Shown: positions 26,159-34,842 of the stretch, in pieces
Numbering within the stretch: position 1 is the stretch's first letter
Layout of the letters: every line of letters starts with the position of its first letter
NCBI GenBank assembly: GCA_017615755.1
Contig: JAFZZM010000033.1
Coordinates: 1-40,255, forward strand
Direction: 5' to 3'
Origin: Clostridiales bacterium
Lineage (GTDB): Bacteria > Bacillota > Clostridia > Saccharofermentanales > Saccharofermentanaceae
DNA length: 40,255 nt
Notes under the pieces: model-generated
Seen by the model: the letters and a program-made list of their open reading frames with translations, nothing else
What the model was told of the DNA's origin: nothing
Databases searched by the model: none
Position numbers and translations under genes: made by a program

Positions 26159-26356
26159 ATGCCTAAGCAGAAAACACACAGTTCATCGAAGAAAAGATTT
26201 AAGGTAACGGGTACAGGTAAGGTATTATACTCCCAGGCTTTCCGTCGCCACATCTTGAGCAAGAGACCGTCTAAGAGAATGAGACATCTCCGTCACACAG
26301 CAGTTTGTGCAGAAGCGAATGCTAAGGTCATCAGAACGATGATCCCGTACAAATAA
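26159..26356 (+). CDS. rpmI: Ribosomal protein bL35
   Basis: L35 is a small 50S subunit protein. The 65-residue, highly basic product reads KQKTHSSSKKRFKVTGTGK, then RHILSKRPSKRMRHLRH, as in the family. AAGGAGG lies upstream of the ATG, 25 bases after infC. It is followed by rplT, the standard infC-rpmI-rplT order. Confidence 0.98.
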   Translation: MPKQKTHSSSKKRFKVTGTGKVLYSQAFRRHILSKRPSKRMRHLRHTAVCAEANAKVIRTMIPYK

Positions 26357-26403
26357 TTGATGGTCGGTCAAGTTAATTAAGATAAATTAGGGAGGTAATT
26401 TCC

Positions 26404-26757
26404 ATGTCTAGAGTTAAGAGAGGAATGCGTACAAGAGCGCGTCATCATAAGATTTTGAAGCAGGCCAAGGGTTATTTTGGTCACAAGAGCAAGCTCTTTA
26501 AGGTTGCTAACCAGCAGGTTATGAAGTCCGGTGCTTATGCTTACCGTGACAGAAAGGCCAAGAAGAGAGATTTCAGAAAGCTCTGGATCCAGCGTATCAA
26601 TGCTGCTTGCCGTATGAACGGTCTTTCTTACAGCCGTTTCATGAATGGTCTGAAGAAGGCTGACATCGCTTTGGACCGTAAGGTTCTGTCTGATATCGCT
26701 ATCACAGATCCGAATGGATTTGCTGCACTCTGCGAGCAGGCTAAGTCCGCACTCTGA
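26404..26757 (+). CDS. rplT: Ribosomal protein bL20
   Basis: L20 binds 23S rRNA early in 50S assembly and in Firmicutes represses its own operon through the infC leader. The 117-residue protein has the family sequence [40 protein letters not shown] and the C-terminal globular half with [20 protein letters not shown] precedes the ATG. No terminator is visible after it; the rRNA methyltransferase gene starts 11 bases later and may be read through. Confidence 0.98.
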   Translation: MSRVKRGMRTRARHHKILKQAKGYFGHKSKLFKVANQQVMKSGAYAYRDRKAKKRDFRKLWIQRINAACRMNGLSYSRFMNGLKKADIALDRKVLSDIAITDPNGFAALCEQAKSAL

Positions 26758-26768
26758 TTTCACGTAAA

Positions 26769-27572
26769 GTGGAACGTTATTTAGAGATAACAAGCAAAGA
26801 AAACCCTCGATTCCGATCGTTTGCTGCTCTCCATGACCGTAAGGTAGCGAGAGCACAAGGCAAGGTCTTTATCGAGGGTTTGCGTTTGTGCGAAGATGCG
26901 CTTATCAGCGGACTTGTTCCTGAGGCGGTATTATTCCGTAAGGACAAGAGAGAGCTGGCAGAAGAGTGGAAGTCGAAGTTTTCCTGTCTTTCCGGCGCAG
27001 AATTCCTTTCTTTCAGTGAGAATCTGTTCTCAAAGATCGCACAGACCGTAAATCCACAGGGCATCGCTCTTGTGGTGAAGGCGCCTCAGGCGGATCAGAA
27101 GATCGAATATGATGGGGAAGAGTCGCGTTTTATCGTCCTTGAACATCTCCAGGATCCCGGGAATATGGGGACCGTGATCCGTATGGCTGATGCTTTCGGC
27201 TATACGGCAGTGCTTTTTACCGAGGATTCGGTCGATCCGTATAATGAAAAAGTACTCCGCGCTTCAATGGGATCCTGTTTTCATATTCCGCTTGTTTCGT
27301 TCCCGGACGCTAAAACGATACTGGATCGCTTGTCTGAATCGCATGTTCCATCCATCGGTGCGCACCTGCACGGAGAGGATCTGAGATCCGTCAAACTCCC
27401 TAAGCGTGCGGCTTTGTGGATCGGTAACGAAGCAAACGGATTAAGTGTGACGACTTCATCCTGTTGTGATATACTAGTGAAGATTCCGATGCCGGGAAGG
27501 GCGGAATCGCTGAATGCTGCATCTGCAGCATCGATACTTGGTTATTTACTGGCCTTCGGGTCAGACTCTTAA
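26769..27572 (+). CDS. TrmH/SpoU-family RNA 2'-O-methyltransferase
   Basis: This SPOUT-superfamily enzyme methylates a ribose in rRNA or tRNA using S-adenosylmethionine. The 267-residue protein has an N-terminal substrate-binding domain (about 1-105; LTSKENPRF-like start, GKVFIEGLRLCEDAL). The trefoil-knot catalytic motifs follow: LEHLQDPGNMGTVIRMADAFG (motif 1, 124-144), NEKVLRASMGSCFHIP (motif 2), LWIGNEANGLS and PMPGRAESLNAASAASILGY (motif 3). The GTG start at 26769 has only a weak ribosome binding site. Close relatives sit beside rplT in many Firmicutes (the YsgA type), and 23S rRNA is the likely target. Confidence 0.9.
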   Translation: MERYLEITSKENPRFRSFAALHDRKVARAQGKVFIEGLRLCEDALISGLVPEAVLFRKDKRELAEEWKSKFSCLSGAEFLSFSENLFSKIAQTVNPQGIALVVKAPQADQKIEYDGEESRFIVLEHLQDPGNMGTVIRMADAFGYTAVLFTEDSVDPYNEKVLRASMGSCFHIPLVSFPDAKTILDRLSESHVPSIGAHLHGEDLRSVKLPKRAALWIGNEANGLSVTTSSCCDILVKIPMPGRAESLNAASAASILGYLLAFGSDS

Positions 27573-27592
27573 TTCGATAGTGGAGGCCACTC

Positions 27593-28222
27593 ATGCAGAT
27601 CATGATCCTTGGAGCTTCGCGCTCGGGCATATCTTTGATTAAACGTTTGATCGAGAAAGGTCACACCTGTGTACTTGTTGACCCTAAGGCGCAGGAAATC
27701 GAACAGCAGTTCAATCTGGGAATCCTTACTATTAACGGTATTATTATTGATATCGATGTTTTGAAAGAAGCCGATATCGGTTCAATGGATATCGTTTGTG
27801 CGATGAGTGAGAGTGAAAACCAGAATCTTATGGCATCCGAGATCGCACGTGATTACTTTTCCGTTAAGAGCGTCTATACGCGGGTATTTGCGTCTGAGGA
27901 CTATCACTTGTTTGACGATGCCGGCTTCATGTCGATCTCATCCACGGTATTGACCGCAGATGCTTTTTTGCGCGCAATAGATGGAAGAATGAAGAAAGAA
28001 GAATATGTGGGCCAGTGTATGGCTAACGTATTCGGAAACAGTGTCGCTTTTACGATTCTGGATCTGGAAGAATCTTTTGTCGGAGCAAGAGTCCGCGATG
28101 TAGAAGATACCGAGGGCCGGCATATTTTCGGTATCCTCCGTCATGATGATTTTATTACCACTCTTCCGAATATGAAACTGGAGAAGGGAGACAGACTGAT
28201 TCTTGCTGAGAAGAAAGTCTGA
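27593..28222 (+). CDS. TrkA-type K+ uptake regulatory protein (RCK subunit 1)
   Basis: This cytoplasmic protein gates a K+ channel of the TrkH/KtrB family. The 209 residues form one TrkA_N nucleotide-binding domain (about 1-120) and one TrkA_C domain (about 135-209; ESFVGARVRDVEDTEG). The glycine motif reads GASRSG, so the middle Gly of GxGxxG is Ser, and VDPK follows as the ribose-binding acidic residue. GGAGG stands ahead of the ATG. It is the first of three K+ transport genes, with the second RCK gene eight bases on and the channel gene after that. Known operons usually carry one RCK gene, so the pair may form a mixed ring. Confidence 0.88.
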   Translation: MQIMILGASRSGISLIKRLIEKGHTCVLVDPKAQEIEQQFNLGILTINGIIIDIDVLKEADIGSMDIVCAMSESENQNLMASEIARDYFSVKSVYTRVFASEDYHLFDDAGFMSISSTVLTADAFLRAIDGRMKKEEYVGQCMANVFGNSVAFTILDLEESFVGARVRDVEDTEGRHIFGILRHDDFITTLPNMKLEKGDRLILAEKKV

Positions 28223-28230
28223 GGATAGCT

Positions 28231-28884
28231 ATGAAGATCGTTATTGTTGGTGCAGGAAAGTTAGCATATTACCTTATCCGTGAGTTGGAAACGACAAATG
28301 AAATCGTGATTATCGACAAGGATTACAATGCAGCCATGAAGTTTGCCGACGATTCCGTTTCGGCAGTTATCCATGGAGACGGATCTTCCTATCCTGTTCT
28401 TCGCGAAGCATGTAAAGATGCCAAGATGATCGTTGCTTTGACGAACCGTGACGAGACGAATATGATCGCTTGTCAGATAGCGAAGGAAAAGCTCGGCGTG
28501 GATAAAGCGATCGCCCGTGTCAATAATCCGAAGAACCGTGAAATCATGGAGCATTTCGGGGCTGATCGCGCTTTTTCGGAGACAGAGATCCTGGCCAGCA
28601 TGATCGAGCAGGAAATCGATTTTCAGGGACTTCGTATCGTTCATCGCATTAAAAACTCGGATCATGTGCTGATCGAGTTTGTTTTGTCTGAAAGATCCGA
28701 TGCATGTGGAAAGACTCTTATAGATTATAAATTCATACATGATGCACGTGTAGTAGTTATGGCCGGGGATGACGGTGAGACGATCACTCCTGTCGGTAGT
28801 ACGGTTATGCATGCCGGTAACCAGATCATGATGGTATGTGCTAAGAAAGACATCGAGCAGATATGGAAAGCGATGGTATGTTAA
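28231..28884 (+). CDS. trkA: TrkA-type K+ uptake regulatory protein (RCK subunit 2)
   Basis: This is a second single-RCK protein of 217 residues, homologous to the preceding one. The N-terminal motif is VGAGKLAYYLIRELE, with the first two Gly of GxGxxG kept, and IDKD binds ribose. HGDGSSYPVLREA and ALTNRDETNMIACQIAKE are typical of TrkA_N, and a TrkA_C domain occupies about residues 135-217. Unlike the first, this copy looks competent for nucleotide binding. GAGGAT upstream of the ATG overlaps the end of the previous gene, and its TAA stop is directly followed by the ATG of the channel gene. Confidence 0.9.
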   Translation: MKIVIVGAGKLAYYLIRELETTNEIVIIDKDYNAAMKFADDSVSAVIHGDGSSYPVLREACKDAKMIVALTNRDETNMIACQIAKEKLGVDKAIARVNNPKNREIMEHFGADRAFSETEILASMIEQEIDFQGLRIVHRIKNSDHVLIEFVLSERSDACGKTLIDYKFIHDARVVVMAGDDGETITPVGSTVMHAGNQIMMVCAKKDIEQIWKAMVC

Positions 28885-30336
28885 ATGCTTGTCCGTAGAA
28901 GAAAGACAAAGAAGATCGTCGAATGGATGCTAGATCGTCCGGCGCGAGTGATCATTGCCAGTTTCCTGGTCATTATGTTCATCGGTACGATTCTGCTGAT
29001 GCTTCCTTTTGCCACCAATTCCGGCAAGAGTATCGGTTTTTTCGATTCCCTGTTTACTACTGTTTCGGCGACTTATGTGACGGGCCTTGTCGTCAGAGAT
29101 ACGGCTACTACATTTAATGGTTTCGGCAGAACAGTGCTTCTGCTCTTGATCCAGGTCGGTGGTCTTGGCCTTGTAACGATCTATTCTTTTGCTGTCAGCA
29201 TGTTCCGCCGGAAGGTAACGGTACGTACCCGTGTCCTTGCCCAGGAAAACACAGGCAGTTTCTCGTATTCCGAGTTAAAAGGACTTTTGAAGACGATCAT
29301 CTCCATGACTTTCGGGTTTGAGTTTATCGGATTTGTCCTGTTTGCTACTCAGTTCGTTCCGGAGTACGGATATGGAAGCGGTTTGTTTAAAGCGTTATTT
29401 TCATCCGTGTCCGCATTTTGTAATGCCGGTTTTGACCTGATGGGTGATACTGCTTCCGGGCCATACAGCAGCTTTACGGCTTATAACGGAAATGTGGTGG
29501 TCATGCTTACTGCGACATTCCTGATCTTTTCCGGCGGACTGGGTTTCCACGTATGGAAGGACCTGATCGACTATACTGTCCAGAAGATCCGTACGATCAT
29601 GAAACATGATAAAAAGGAACGTACGAATATTCATATGAAGTTTCATACGCGTCTCGCGTTCTTTATGACGATCGCACTTCTTGCATCCGGTACGTTATTG
29701 ATCCTTGTTCTGGAATGGAGTAATACAGACGGACTTACACTTGGTAATCTTCCTATCAGTGAAAAACTGAATGCTTCTTTGTTCCAGTCCATGTCCTTGA
29801 GGACCGCAGGTATGAACTCGATCGATCTTCTTGCGATGCGTGACTGTACCAAGGTGGTTTGTGTCATTCTGATGTTTATCGGTGCAGGTGCCGGATCTAC
29901 CGGTGGTGGTATTAAAGTTCAGGCGTTTGCGTTGCTGATCAGCACGGTTAAGAATGACCTTATGGGTAAGAATGAAGTCATTATCCATAATCATCGTGTA
30001 AACCGTTCTACGATCCAGAGAGCCCTTACTATCTTTACTTTGGGTCTGTCTTTAATGCTGATCCTGACTTGTGTCCTGTCATTTACGGAACGCAGGCTGA
30101 TTGCATCTGGACAGTTTACATTCCTGGATGTCGTTTTTGAATCTGCTTCCGCTTTCGGTACGGTAGGTCTTTCGTCTGCGGCTACGCCAAGTTTCTCATT
30201 CTGGGGACAATTGGCGATCATACCTGTCATGTTCCTTGGCCGCGTTGGTCCTTTGACATTTGCTATGGGACTTGTTGCAAAAGAGCGGAAATCCTTCCAG
30301 AGCATTTATCCGGAAGCGAAGATCCATCTTGGTTAA
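28885..30336 (+). CDS. TrkH/KtrB family K+ transport channel subunit
   Basis: This is the membrane pore of the K+ uptake system. The 483-residue protein has about ten membrane helices and four re-entrant pore loops, each with a filter Gly: TTVSATYVTGLVV, SSVSAFCNAGFDLMG, QSMSLRTAGMNSID and ESASAFGTVGLSS. This fourfold pattern defines the Trk/Ktr/HKT superfamily. The N-terminal RPARVIIASFLVIMFIGTILLMLPFA resembles KtrB and TrkH alike. Its ATG is immediately after the stop of the second RCK gene with only a weak ribosome binding site, so translation probably depends on the gene before. K+ uptake of this kind supports turgor and pH control. Confidence 0.92.
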   Translation: MLVRRRKTKKIVEWMLDRPARVIIASFLVIMFIGTILLMLPFATNSGKSIGFFDSLFTTVSATYVTGLVVRDTATTFNGFGRTVLLLLIQVGGLGLVTIYSFAVSMFRRKVTVRTRVLAQENTGSFSYSELKGLLKTIISMTFGFEFIGFVLFATQFVPEYGYGSGLFKALFSSVSAFCNAGFDLMGDTASGPYSSFTAYNGNVVVMLTATFLIFSGGLGFHVWKDLIDYTVQKIRTIMKHDKKERTNIHMKFHTRLAFFMTIALLASGTLLILVLEWSNTDGLTLGNLPISEKLNASLFQSMSLRTAGMNSIDLLAMRDCTKVVCVILMFIGAGAGSTGGGIKVQAFALLISTVKNDLMGKNEVIIHNHRVNRSTIQRALTIFTLGLSLMLILTCVLSFTERRLIASGQFTFLDVVFESASAFGTVGLSSAATPSFSFWGQLAIIPVMFLGRVGPLTFAMGLVAKERKSFQSIYPEAKIHLG

Positions 30337-30337
30337 C

Positions 30338-30367
30338 TTGACAAATCTTTTCCCGCTAGCGGATAAT
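30338..30367 (+). promoter_or_regulatory. Promoter of the citrate synthase gene
   Basis: TTGACA (30338-30343), an 18-base spacer and GATAAT (30362-30367) lie immediately after the stop codon of the K+ channel gene and 34 bases before the TTG start of citrate synthase. Confidence 0.75.
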
Positions 30368-30401
30368 ATATGCCTATACCAAAGATTCGGAGGAGCCGCA
30401 T

Positions 30402-31787
30402 TTGTTTGACGATGTCGAGAAAAAACGATTAATTGCTGATCTTACTTCACAGGCAATGGAAAAATCGAAGATCGATCCTTTCCTTTATGAACGCTATAAC
30501 GTGAAGAGAGGTCTCCGTAACCGTGACGGCACGGGTGTTCTTGTAGGACTTACCGAAGTCGGTGAAGTTATGAGTTATATTGTGGATGATGCGGAACGGA
30601 TCCCGGTGGAAGGTCGTCTTTTCTATCAGGGTATCGAAATCTCCGATATCGTTCATGGCTTCTACGAAAACAAACGTTTCGGATATGAAGAGACGGCTTA
30701 TCTGCTTCTTTTCGGCGAACTTCCGACTGAGAAACAGTTGAGTTCTTTCACCGAGCTTCTTGCCTCTTACCGGGCGTTGCCGGAAGGGTTTACCGAGGAT
30801 ATGATCCTGAAAGCCCCTAGTCCGGACATTATGAACAAACTGGCACGTTCTGTACTTGCGCTGTATTCTTACGACGAGACACCGGATTCCATTAAAGTAG
30901 ATAATGTGCTCCGTCAGTGTATCCAGCTTATTGCAAGATTTCCGGTCATTGTATCCTATGCATATATGGCCCGCCGCCACTATGTGGAGAAGAAGAGTCT
31001 TTTTATCCATGCTCCCGTACCGGAGTATAATACCGCGCAGAATATCCTTCATATGATCCGTGAAGACGGAAAGTTCACTGAACTGGAAGCCCGGACACTG
31101 GATCTGGCATTGGTCCTGCATGCTGAGCACGGTGGCGGTAATAACTCTTCTTTCGTAACACATGCTGTTTCATCTACGGGTTCGGATACATATTCTGTAA
31201 TTGCTGCCGCGATTGGTTCGCTTAAGGGACCGCAGCATGGTGGTGCCAGTAACAAAGCTTACGCTATGATGCAGGATCTCATGAAACATGTGTCGAATTG
31301 GCGCGATGAGAATGAGGTCAGTGCGTACCTGGAGAAGATCCTGACGAAGAAAGCATTCGATAAGTCCGGTTTGATCTATGGTATCGGACATGCCGTTTAT
31401 ACTCTTTCCGATCCCAGAACAAGGCTGTTGCGTGATTACGCACGTTCCCTTGCTTTTGAATGTGGTAAAGAAGATGCCTACGAGCTTTATACTTTGACTG
31501 AGCGACTGGCTCCGGAAGTATTCAAACGAGTGAAGAACAGTGAAAAGATCGTGTGCGCGAATGTGGATTTCTATGCCGGATTCATTTATTCCATGCTGGG
31601 CTTGCCACCGGAACTGTTTACGCCTCTGTTTGCCTGTGCCCGTATTGCCGGCTGGAGTGCGCATCGTATCGAGGAATTGGTATCAGGCGGACGTATCATG
31701 CGTCCCGCATATAAGTCGGTCCGTAAGAGAAGAGGTTATACTTCGATGGATGACAGAGGGGTCGATCCGGATTCCGTAGAAACCTGA
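30402..31787 (+). CDS. gltA: Citrate synthase
   Basis: Citrate synthase condenses acetyl-CoA and oxaloacetate to citrate, here probably for glutamate synthesis in an anaerobe. The 461-residue protein shows YQGIEISDIVHGF and LLLFGELPT early. LHAEHGGGNNSSF (His240, His243), GPQHGGASNK (His279) and GIGHAVYTLSDPRTRLL (Asp337) give the expected catalytic residues, and the arginine-rich C terminus GGRIMRPAYKSVRKRRGY binds substrate. It is about 30 residues longer than the type I enzymes. I chose the TTG start because GGAGGAG (30389-30395) is six bases upstream. It is monocistronic, with its own promoter and terminator; no aconitase or isocitrate dehydrogenase gene is nearby. Confidence 0.93.
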   Translation: MFDDVEKKRLIADLTSQAMEKSKIDPFLYERYNVKRGLRNRDGTGVLVGLTEVGEVMSYIVDDAERIPVEGRLFYQGIEISDIVHGFYENKRFGYEETAYLLLFGELPTEKQLSSFTELLASYRALPEGFTEDMILKAPSPDIMNKLARSVLALYSYDETPDSIKVDNVLRQCIQLIARFPVIVSYAYMARRHYVEKKSLFIHAPVPEYNTAQNILHMIREDGKFTELEARTLDLALVLHAEHGGGNNSSFVTHAVSSTGSDTYSVIAAAIGSLKGPQHGGASNKAYAMMQDLMKHVSNWRDENEVSAYLEKILTKKAFDKSGLIYGIGHAVYTLSDPRTRLLRDYARSLAFECGKEDAYELYTLTERLAPEVFKRVKNSEKIVCANVDFYAGFIYSMLGLPPELFTPLFACARIAGWSAHRIEELVSGGRIMRPAYKSVRKRRGYTSMDDRGVDPDSVET

Positions 31788-31797
31788 TAGAATTAAC

Positions 31798-31832
31798 AAG
31801 CGCCCTTTCAAAAAAGATTTGAAGGGGCGCTT
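31798..31832 (+). terminator. Terminator hairpin after citrate synthase
   Basis: AAGCGCCCTTTCAAA (31798-31812) pairs with TTTGAAGGGGCGCTT (31818-31832), giving a 15-bp stem with one U-G pair and a 5-base loop, 10 bases after the stop codon. The T tract after it is short. Confidence 0.85.
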
Positions 31833-31879
31833 CTATAAAGAAACTACAAAGAGGGTACTCCGTATTCTTATGAATAGTC

Positions 31880-31909
31880 TAGTCAAAAATTGTTTGCAAT
31901 TTTTGACTA
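31880..31909. repeat. Perfect 13-bp inverted repeat in the citrate synthase-acyltransferase gap
   Basis: TAGTCAAAAATTG (31880-31892) and CAATTTTTGACTA (31897-31909) are exact complements around a 4-base loop TTTG. It lies in the 233-base gap 31788-32020, after the citrate synthase hairpin and 40 to 60 bases before two TTGACA copies at 31941 and 31951. No T tract follows, so it may be an operator or mRNA structure rather than a terminator. Confidence 0.85.
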
Positions 31910-32020
31910 AATTATGAATAAATCGGGAAGATAGTTCATTTTGACATGGTTTGACAGGTTTTCAAGAGACGGGAAGTATGGGAGAATAGAGATACATTTT
32001 AGAGGATACAGGGGAAGAGT

Positions 32021-33304
32021 ATGTTTACATTCATGAAAGGTCTAAGTGTGTGGCTCGTGTTAAAACAGGCTGCATACTATTTTTTGTTCGTTCTTGCCAT
32101 CTGGGGAGGTAAGAATAAGTTTGGTATTAAGGAATTCCATGACGATTATGCCAGCCTTGATACGATGAAATCTTTGCGTGGTTTCGCAGCGATCGGCGTA
32201 ATATTGCACCATATCTCTCAGGAAGATGTTTTCCAGGAAGCCAAGGTGCTGTCCGGATTTGTGAATGCCGGAGCATATTTTGTTGCTTTGTTTTTCTTCT
32301 GCTCAGGTTACGGATTGATCAAGAGCTTGAAAACAAAGGAAAACTATCTGAAGGGTTTCGTGAAGAACCGTATTGTTAAAGCCATTGTCGTGCCTTTCTA
32401 TGTGAACGTGATCATTTACGGTATTTATCTTTATTTTTCAAAAGCGAAGATGCCGGCGATACAGTGGGTTACCAATTTCTCCGGCCTGACCATGATGAAC
32501 AGATATGCATGGTTCCCGATCGTGCTGGCGTTGTTGTACCTGACGTTTTTCTTGTGTTTCCGTTTCATCAAGAAGCGTCCGATCTGTTATGCCGTGATCT
32601 TTCTTGTAATTGTCGGAATGGGATTTCTTTTCAGTTACAACGGTCATTTTGCATGGTGGAGCGGAAAGAAGAACTGGTGGCTGGACTGGGGCCATCCGGA
32701 TACTACATGGTGGAAACAGCAGCAGGTGCTGTGGTTCAGCGGTGAATGGTGGGTCAACTCCTCGATTGCTTTCCTCATCGGACTTCTTTTTGCGGATTTC
32801 GAGAAAGTACTGGTTCCTTGGTTTAAGAAACTCTATGCTTTGAAACTTCATATCCTTCTGGTCCTTTCCTTAATTGCCTATAAGCTGTCAGAATACGGGC
32901 AGAGCAAGATCGGTTACTGGACCGAGTACAGTGGAAAGGGCCCTGGAGTGAAAGACAAGTTCCTGACGTATCTCAGCCAGATGCCGCTGTTTATTCTTAT
33001 CGGTATCGTTGCCGTTATACTTCTGATGAAGTATCATGCTGGCAATCCGGTTACGAGATTCTTCGGAAAATTCTCTCTGGACACGTACCTCATGAATCTG
33101 ATGGCTATTGAAACCATGCGTTTCCTGCAAAGCAACAAGACATCTCCTTTCAAAGCAGGAAAGTATAACCTCCTTGTTTATGCACTTGGTGTGTTTGCGG
33201 TAACCGTGATCATGGGTGTTGCGGAATACTATGTAACTGCCGGCGTAAAGAAAGTTCTTTTCCCGAAGAAGAAAAAGAAAGAGAAGGAGACTGTGCCTGC
33301 TTGA
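32021..33304 (+). CDS. Membrane acyltransferase of the acyltransferase-3 family
   Basis: Members of this family move acyl groups, often acetyl, onto sugars, peptidoglycan or exopolysaccharides at the membrane. The 427-residue protein has about ten hydrophobic segments. The signature lies near residue 50: SLRGFAAIGVILHHISQ, with the conserved Arg and His of the family. FFFCSGYGLIKSL follows, as does the RIVKAIVVPFYVNV region. The tail is very basic (PKKKKKEKE). GGGGAAG precedes the ATG. The phosphatidylserine decarboxylase gene begins 29 bases after its stop, so the two are probably co-transcribed. The substrate is unknown; a wall or lipid-linked glycan is the likely class. Confidence 0.82.
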   Translation: MFTFMKGLSVWLVLKQAAYYFLFVLAIWGGKNKFGIKEFHDDYASLDTMKSLRGFAAIGVILHHISQEDVFQEAKVLSGFVNAGAYFVALFFFCSGYGLIKSLKTKENYLKGFVKNRIVKAIVVPFYVNVIIYGIYLYFSKAKMPAIQWVTNFSGLTMMNRYAWFPIVLALLYLTFFLCFRFIKKRPICYAVIFLVIVGMGFLFSYNGHFAWWSGKKNWWLDWGHPDTTWWKQQQVLWFSGEWWVNSSIAFLIGLLFADFEKVLVPWFKKLYALKLHILLVLSLIAYKLSEYGQSKIGYWTEYSGKGPGVKDKFLTYLSQMPLFILIGIVAVILLMKYHAGNPVTRFFGKFSLDTYLMNLMAIETMRFLQSNKTSPFKAGKYNLLVYALGVFAVTVIMGVAEYYVTAGVKKVLFPKKKKKEKETVPA

Positions 33305-33333
33305 TCTGAGAATGAGCCGGAGTGAGGGTGAAC

Positions 33334-34197
33334 ATGCAAGTCTATAACAGAAAAGAGAAGACGTATTACGAAGACGTACAGTACGGTGGAGGCTTTTTGA
33401 AAAAGCTCTATGGTACGTCTTTCGGACGTTTTGTCATGCCTTTGGTCCTTTCGCGTCCTGTTTCAAAGATCGGCGGAGTGTACACGGATACTTTCTTCTC
33501 CAAGCCGGCGATAAAGGGCTTTATTGAGAAAAACCATATTGATATGGATGAGTATGTTCCGAAAAAGTATAAATCACTCAATGATTTCTTTACGAGGGAG
33601 ATCAAACCGGAAAGAAGACCTCTGGAGTCCGAAGATACAGATTTCGTTTCGCCGGCGGACAGCAAACTATCGATGTATTCGATAGAAGAGGATAACCGGA
33701 TCCTGATCAAGGGAAATGAATACACGGTTCCCGCACTGGTGGGACCGGAAGTAGATGTTTCCGGATTTAAGGGCGGCTCCTGTCTGGTTTTCCGCTTGTC
33801 TGTGGACGATTATCACCGATACGGATTTCCGGACAGCGGAAAGATCACGAGTACACGTCATATCAAGGGAAGACTGCATACGGTCTGCGATATTTCCAGT
33901 CAATACAAGGTTTATCAGGAGAACAGCCGTGTCGTGACTGTTCTTGATACAGACCATTTCGGGGAATTGATCGTCATCGAAGTCGGAGCTTTGATGGTAG
34001 GACGTATCGTGAACCATGATGTTTCGAACTTTCAAAAAGGACAAGAAAAGGGTCATTTCCGTCTGGGCGGATCCACGATCGTTGTGCTCGCGAAAAAAGA
34101 TGCGGTCATATTAGACGAGGATATCCTTTCCCATCTGGCTAAGGGAATGGAAGTGAAACTCCGCTATCATGAAAAGATCGGTGTATCCGGTCTTTGA
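33334..34197 (+). CDS. psd: Phosphatidylserine decarboxylase proenzyme
   Basis: Psd converts phosphatidylserine to phosphatidylethanolamine at the membrane and uses a pyruvoyl group formed by self-cleavage. The 287-residue protein shows LNDFFTREIKPERRP, VSPADSKL with the conserved Asp, FRLSVDDYHRYGFPDSG, and VGALMVGRIVNH. The cleavage motif LGGST places the pyruvoyl Ser at 247, so the alpha chain would be about 41 residues. It resembles the longer clostridial type with an N-terminal extension. ATG 33334 follows GAGG; GTG codons at 33322 and 33328 are alternative starts. No phosphatidylserine synthase gene lies in the window. The gene ends two bases before a convergent lipoprotein gene. Confidence 0.93.
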   Translation: MQVYNRKEKTYYEDVQYGGGFLKKLYGTSFGRFVMPLVLSRPVSKIGGVYTDTFFSKPAIKGFIEKNHIDMDEYVPKKYKSLNDFFTREIKPERRPLESEDTDFVSPADSKLSMYSIEEDNRILIKGNEYTVPALVGPEVDVSGFKGGSCLVFRLSVDDYHRYGFPDSGKITSTRHIKGRLHTVCDISSQYKVYQENSRVVTVLDTDHFGELIVIEVGALMVGRIVNHDVSNFQKGQEKGHFRLGGSTIVVLAKKDAVILDEDILSHLAKGMEVKLRYHEKIGVSGL

Positions 34198-34199
34198 TT

Positions 34200-34823
34200 T
34201 CATACAAGCTTATCTATTTCTGGAGCCATACTGAAAGGGTTTTTTATCTTCAGGTCAGAAAAGAACTTCTTGACATTGGCGAGCCATTCTTTGTTGATTG
34301 AGTTGATGTCGCTTGCACCGATGGCGATGCTGGCGAATAGTATCACGTCTTTGTGGTAATACAAACATTCGAAATGCCAGTTGATATCGTTCTGGGTCGT
34401 GAGGATCAGGATGTAGTTTTCACCTTTTGAAAAGGTGGACTTGTTCTTCGTGTCAGTCTGAGCGCTGCTGAGCATGCTTTCTTCCTGCATGACAAGGTCT
34501 TCGAAGAATGCTTTTGCTTCATTTTCATCCTGGTAGTCAGAATAGAACATGATCAGAGAACTGGTTACGGGACCTTCTGCGGTCGAGTATACCTGAGCGG
34601 TATGGTCGAGTTTCTTTGTCTCTGACAGGGTATTGTCGATCGTGTAATCCAGATCATAGTATGCATTATTATCCTGCGCGGACACATCTTTCTTTTCCAG
34701 TTTCAGATCAGAAAGTGCGTATTTTTCAAAATTTGCGATATCCAGCTTTGGTGATGATTTGCATCCGGAACAGCTGATGGCGAGGATGGATGCGATCAGT
34801 AAGGTGGAGATGAATTTTCTCAT
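34200..34823 (-). CDS. Putative lipoprotein of unknown function
   Basis: I do not recognise this 207-residue protein. It begins MRKFISTLLIASILAISCSGC, a short signal peptide ending with Ser-Gly-Cys, so Cys21 is the likely lipidated residue, although Cys at the -3 position is atypical. The mature part is hydrophilic, rich in Asp, Lys and Ser, with YYDLDYTIDNT and a hydrophobic ILILTTQNDINWHFECLYY stretch; an alpha/beta secreted domain is plausible. GGAGG lies six bases before the ATG. It is transcribed away from the zinc-ribbon membrane protein gene across a perfect palindrome and is tail-to-tail with psd. Confidence 0.75.
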   Translation of the reverse strand: MRKFISTLLIASILAISCSGCKSSPKLDIANFEKYALSDLKLEKKDVSAQDNNAYYDLDYTIDNTLSETKKLDHTAQVYSTAEGPVTSSLIMFYSDYQDENEAKAFFEDLVMQEESMLSSAQTDTKNKSTFSKGENYILILTTQNDINWHFECLYYHKDVILFASIAIGASDINSINKEWLANVKKFFSDLKIKNPFSMAPEIDKLV

Positions 34824-34842
34824 AGAATCCTCCGAATTATCA

